DNA from: Competibacteraceae bacterium UBA2788
GTDB taxonomy: Bacteria > Pseudomonadota > Gammaproteobacteria > Competibacterales > Competibacteraceae
DNA length: 8,537 nucleotides
Assembly (NCBI GenBank): GCA_002352185.1
Contig: DEHY01000070.1
Location: forward strand, 13,431-21,967
Direction: 5' to 3'
The position numbers and the translations under genes are program-made. How positions within the stretch are numbered: the first letter of the stretch is position 1; each line of letters begins with the position of its first letter. Positions 5,953 to 8,537 of the stretch are shown in pieces. The notes under the pieces were generated by a model. The model was not told the origin of the DNA, did no database searches, and was given only the letters and a program-made list of their open reading frames with translations.

Positions 5953-7467
5953 TCACAGTTTGGTCACAGTGACATGTTGCAGCAGATTATCCACCGTAGC
6001 GTGCATCACTGAAGTGAGCGGATCAGGCCAGAGGCCCAGCAACAGCACCGCTGCCGCCAGCAGACTTAGCATGACGATCTCTCGGGTGTTGGCATCCTTC
6101 AGCTCAGCGACATGACTGTTGCCGATCTCGCCGAAAATGACCCGCTTGACCAGCCACAGGGTATAGGCCGCGCCCAGGATCAGGGTCGTAGCTGCCAGGA
6201 AGGCGATCCAGAAATTCGCCTTGAAGCTGCTGAGAATAACCAGAAATTCGCCGACGAACCCGGAGGTGCCCGGCAAGCCGGAATTAGCCATGGCAAACAG
6301 CACCATAAAGGCGGCGAATACCGGCATGGTGTTGACTACCCCACCGTAATCCTTGATCTGGCGAGAATGGAGCCGGTCGTACAGTACGCCCACACAGAGG
6401 AACAACGCACCGGAAATGAAGCCGTGCGACACCATCTGCACCATGCCGCCCTCAATACCCATAGCCGCTCCACTCAGGCTACCCGTGTTGCGGTATAGAC
6501 CAAACACGATGAAGAAGCCCAAAGTCACGAAACCCATGTGTGCAATCGAGGAATAAGCGATCAATTTCTTCATATCCTGCTGGATCAGCGCCACTAGGCC
6601 GATATAGACCACCGCAATCAGCGACAGGGCAATAATCAGCCAGTCCAGCAGATTGGCCGCATCCGGGGTAATCGGCAAGGCGAAGCGCAGAAAACCGTAA
6701 CCGCCGATCTTGAGGGTAATGGCGGCCAGGATTACTGACCCCCCCGTAGGCGCTTCAACATGGGCGTCCGGCAACCAAGTATGCACCGGCCACATCGGCA
6801 CCTTAACTGAGAACCCCAACACGAAGGCAAAGAAAATCCATACCTGCTCGGTCATGCTGAGCGGCAGCTTGTGGAAATCCAGAATCTCGAAGCTGTTGGC
6901 CTGGTTGTACATGTAAATCAGCGCAATCAGCATGAACACCGAACCGATGAAGGTGTACAGGAAGAACTTGATCGTGGCGTACACCCGCCGTGGGCCACCC
7001 CAGATCCCGATAATCAGGAACATCGGGATTAGCATCGCTTCGAAAAACACGTAGAACAGGAGGGCATCCAGCGCGGCGAACACTCCAATCATCAATCCTT
7101 CCATAATCAGAAAGGCAGCCATGTACTGGGCAACCCGATACTGCACCACTTCCCAACCCGCAATGATCACCAGCACAGTCATAAACGCGGTGAGCAGAAT
7201 CAGCGGCATCGAGAAGCCGTCCACCCCCAGGTGGTAATTGACAGTGAACGCCGGAATCCAGGGTGCAAACTCCTGGAACTGCATCGCAGCCGTCGCGGGA
7301 TCGAACAAGGTATACAACGGGAGGCTGATCAGGAAACTCAGGATTGCCACGGTCAGGGCCAGCGTCCTGGCGCGTCCGGGGTTGTCATCACCCACGAATA
7401 GCACGGCGACACCACCGAGAATCGGGAACCAGATGACAAAGCTCAGCAAAGGCAGTTCCGGCAGCAT
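5953..7467 (-). CDS. nuoM: NADH-quinone oxidoreductase subunit M
   Basis: NuoM is the central antiporter-like proton-pumping subunit of the complex I membrane arm. Its 504 residues are close to the 509 of E. coli. Key residues are visible: Glu143 in [12 protein letters not shown] (TM5), Lys222 in [20 protein letters not shown] (TM7), Lys253 in [12 protein letters not shown] (TM8), His348 in [11 protein letters not shown], and Glu407 in GFVGEFLV (TM12), the acidic residue that replaces lysine in this subunit. The N-terminal start [10 protein letters not shown] is typical. The ATG at 7467 follows a GGAAGA Shine-Dalgarno (7482-7477) at 9 bp. The gene begins 18 bp after nuoL ends. I see nothing unusual in it. 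Confidence 0.98.
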   Translation of the reverse strand: MLPELPLLSFVIWFPILGGVAVLFVGDDNPGRARTLALTVAILSFLISLPLYTLFDPATAAMQFQEFAPWIPAFTVNYHLGVDGFSMPLILLTAFMTVLVIIAGWEVVQYRVAQYMAAFLIMEGLMIGVFAALDALLFYVFFEAMLIPMFLIIGIWGGPRRVYATIKFFLYTFIGSVFMLIALIYMYNQANSFEILDFHKLPLSMTEQVWIFFAFVLGFSVKVPMWPVHTWLPDAHVEAPTGGSVILAAITLKIGGYGFLRFALPITPDAANLLDWLIIALSLIAVVYIGLVALIQQDMKKLIAYSSIAHMGFVTLGFFIVFGLYRNTGSLSGAAMGIEGGMVQMVSHGFISGALFLCVGVLYDRLHSRQIKDYGGVVNTMPVFAAFMVLFAMANSGLPGTSGFVGEFLVILSSFKANFWIAFLAATTLILGAAYTLWLVKRVIFGEIGNSHVAELKDANTREIVMLSLLAAAVLLLGLWPDPLTSVMHATVDNLLQHVTVTKL

Positions 7468-7485
7468 GGATTTTATTCTTCCAGG

Positions 7486-8537
7486 TTAGCGGGTGACAAA
7501 CCACGTCAGCAGGATCAACAAACCGATGATCATTGCAAACGCGTAGTGATACAAATAGCCCGATTGCAGATGCCGGGTCACAGCCGCTACACAACCGACC
7601 AATCGCGCCGTTCCATTGACCAGCAGGCCATCAATCAATCCGGCATCAACATACTTCCACAGCGCTGTGCCGGTCTCGCAACTACCCTTAGCAAAGAATC
7701 GCTGATAAAACCAGTCAAAATAGTACTTATTATCGAGGATGTCATACACCGGCGCGGCAAGCTGACGAATCCGTTCAGGCACTTCGGGTCGCGCCATATA
7801 CAGGTACCAGGCTGTACCAAAACCGGCCAGAACCAGGATAAACGGCAAACCCGTCAAACCATGCAGCGCAAAATTCATGGCTCCGTGAAAGTGTTCGGCG
7901 AGACGCTCCAGCACATTGTGTTCGGGTGCGACCATGATGACCCCTTTGAATACCTCGCCGAATAACAGAGGTTCGATGGTCATGGCTCCGATAACAACAG
8001 AGGGAATAGCCAGCAGAATCAGCGGGACGGTCACCACGGCAGGCGTTTCGTGCAAATGCTCCTGGGTGTGATGATCCATTCGCTCTTTACCGTGGAACAC
8101 CAGAAAATACAGTCGGAAGGAGTACAGCGAAGTGACGAACACGCCCAGCATTACCGCGAAATAGGCGAACCCCGCACCAGGAATCTGTGACGCATGAACT
8201 GCTTCAATAATACTGTCCTTCGAGTAGAACCCCGCGAAACCCGGGGTGCCAATCAACGCCAAGGTGCCAAGCAGGAAAGTAACCCAAGTAATCGGCATAT
8301 ACTTCCACAAGCCTCCCATCTTGCGGATATCCTGCTCATGGTGCATGGCGATGATCACCGATCCAGCACCCAAAAACAGCAATGCCTTGAAAAAGGCATG
8401 GGTCATCAGGTGAAAAATAGCCGCTGAATAGGCGGACACGCCGAGCGCTACCGTCATATAGCCAAGCTGCGACAAGGTGGAATAGGCGACCACCCGCTTG
8501 ATGTCATTCTGGACGATACCCAGAAACCCCATGAACA
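7486..8537 (-). CDS. nuoL: NADH-quinone oxidoreductase subunit L (C-terminal part, cut by window edge)
   Basis: NuoL is the most distal antiporter-like subunit of complex I and carries the long lateral helix that runs along NuoM and NuoN. About 350 C-terminal codons are present, a little over half of a typical 610-660-residue protein; the ATG at 8532 is internal, and an in-frame Phe codon precedes it. Counting from that Met, the visible motifs are [18 protein letters not shown] (9-26), [18 protein letters not shown] (41-58) with the channel His45 and Lys49, and [14 protein letters not shown] (98-111) with the TM12 Lys105. Near the C-terminus, [18 protein letters not shown] starts the lateral amphipathic helix, followed by a final membrane segment ([17 protein letters not shown]). 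The stop TAA at 7488-7486 lies 18 bp before nuoM. Confidence 0.98.
   Translation of the reverse strand, partial: FMGFLGIVQNDIKRVVAYSTLSQLGYMTVALGVSAYSAAIFHLMTHAFFKALLFLGAGSVIIAMHHEQDIRKMGGLWKYMPITWVTFLLGTLALIGTPGFAGFYSKDSIIEAVHASQIPGAGFAYFAVMLGVFVTSLYSFRLYFLVFHGKERMDHHTQEHLHETPAVVTVPLILLAIPSVVIGAMTIEPLLFGEVFKGVIMVAPEHNVLERLAEHFHGAMNFALHGLTGLPFILVLAGFGTAWYLYMARPEVPERIRQLAAPVYDILDNKYYFDWFYQRFFAKGSCETGTALWKYVDAGLIDGLLVNGTARLVGCVAAVTRHLQSGYLYHYAFAMIIGLLILLTWFVTR

Noticed and set aside
4479..7467. NuoM or NuoN as the missing MrpD-like antiporter subunit
   Set aside because: Both carry subunit-specific residues and lengths of true NuoM and NuoN and sit in standard nuo order with DUF2818 behind. 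Either could still substitute physically, but there is no sequence sign of it.
8530..8532. ATG as the start of nuoL
   Set aside because: The frame continues upstream through a Phe codon to the window edge and the Met lies in the middle of the conserved NuoL core, so it is internal.

Overview
This 8.5 kb window comes from a GC-rich proteobacterial chromosome, most likely a gammaproteobacterium. The evidence is the 3' end of a standard 14-gene-type nuo operon (nuoL-nuoM-nuoN), followed by the small DUF2818 membrane gene that sits after nuoN in many Beta- and Gammaproteobacteria, and a proteobacterial class I phosphoribulokinase. All intact genes read on the minus strand, so transcription runs from the high coordinates to the low ones. 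I cannot name the species from the sequence.

Layout in the direction of transcription: the C-terminal part of nuoL (cut by the right edge, 8537-7486), nuoM (7467-5953), nuoN (5918-4479) and DUF2818 (4471-4142) form a tightly spaced operon end with gaps of 18, 34 and 7 bp. A 536-bp stretch without an intact gene follows (4141-3606). It holds a hairpin, a 3' fragment of a Uma2-type gene and a short fragment of an IS3-family transposase (both on the plus strand), plus a repeated operator-like motif and a possible promoter for the next genes. Then come a fused mrpA-mrpB gene (3605-822) and mrpC (834-502, overlapping by 13 bp), and, after 70 bp, the first half of a phosphoribulokinase gene (431-1, cut by the left edge).

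NuoL, NuoM and NuoN are the three antiporter-like proton-pumping subunits of the membrane arm of respiratory complex I. MrpA and MrpC are their relatives in the Mrp multi-subunit Na+/H+ antiporter: MrpA resembles NuoL, MrpC resembles NuoK. The window therefore puts two evolutionarily related ion-translocating membrane modules side by side in the same orientation.

The main oddity is that the mrp cluster stops after mrpC. The usual mrpD, E, F and G are absent and a phosphoribulokinase gene takes their place. Whether the missing subunits lie elsewhere in the genome cannot be decided here. The debris between the nuo and mrp blocks suggests that past mobile-element activity affected this junction. 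I found no tRNA, rRNA, CRISPR array or complete insertion sequence.
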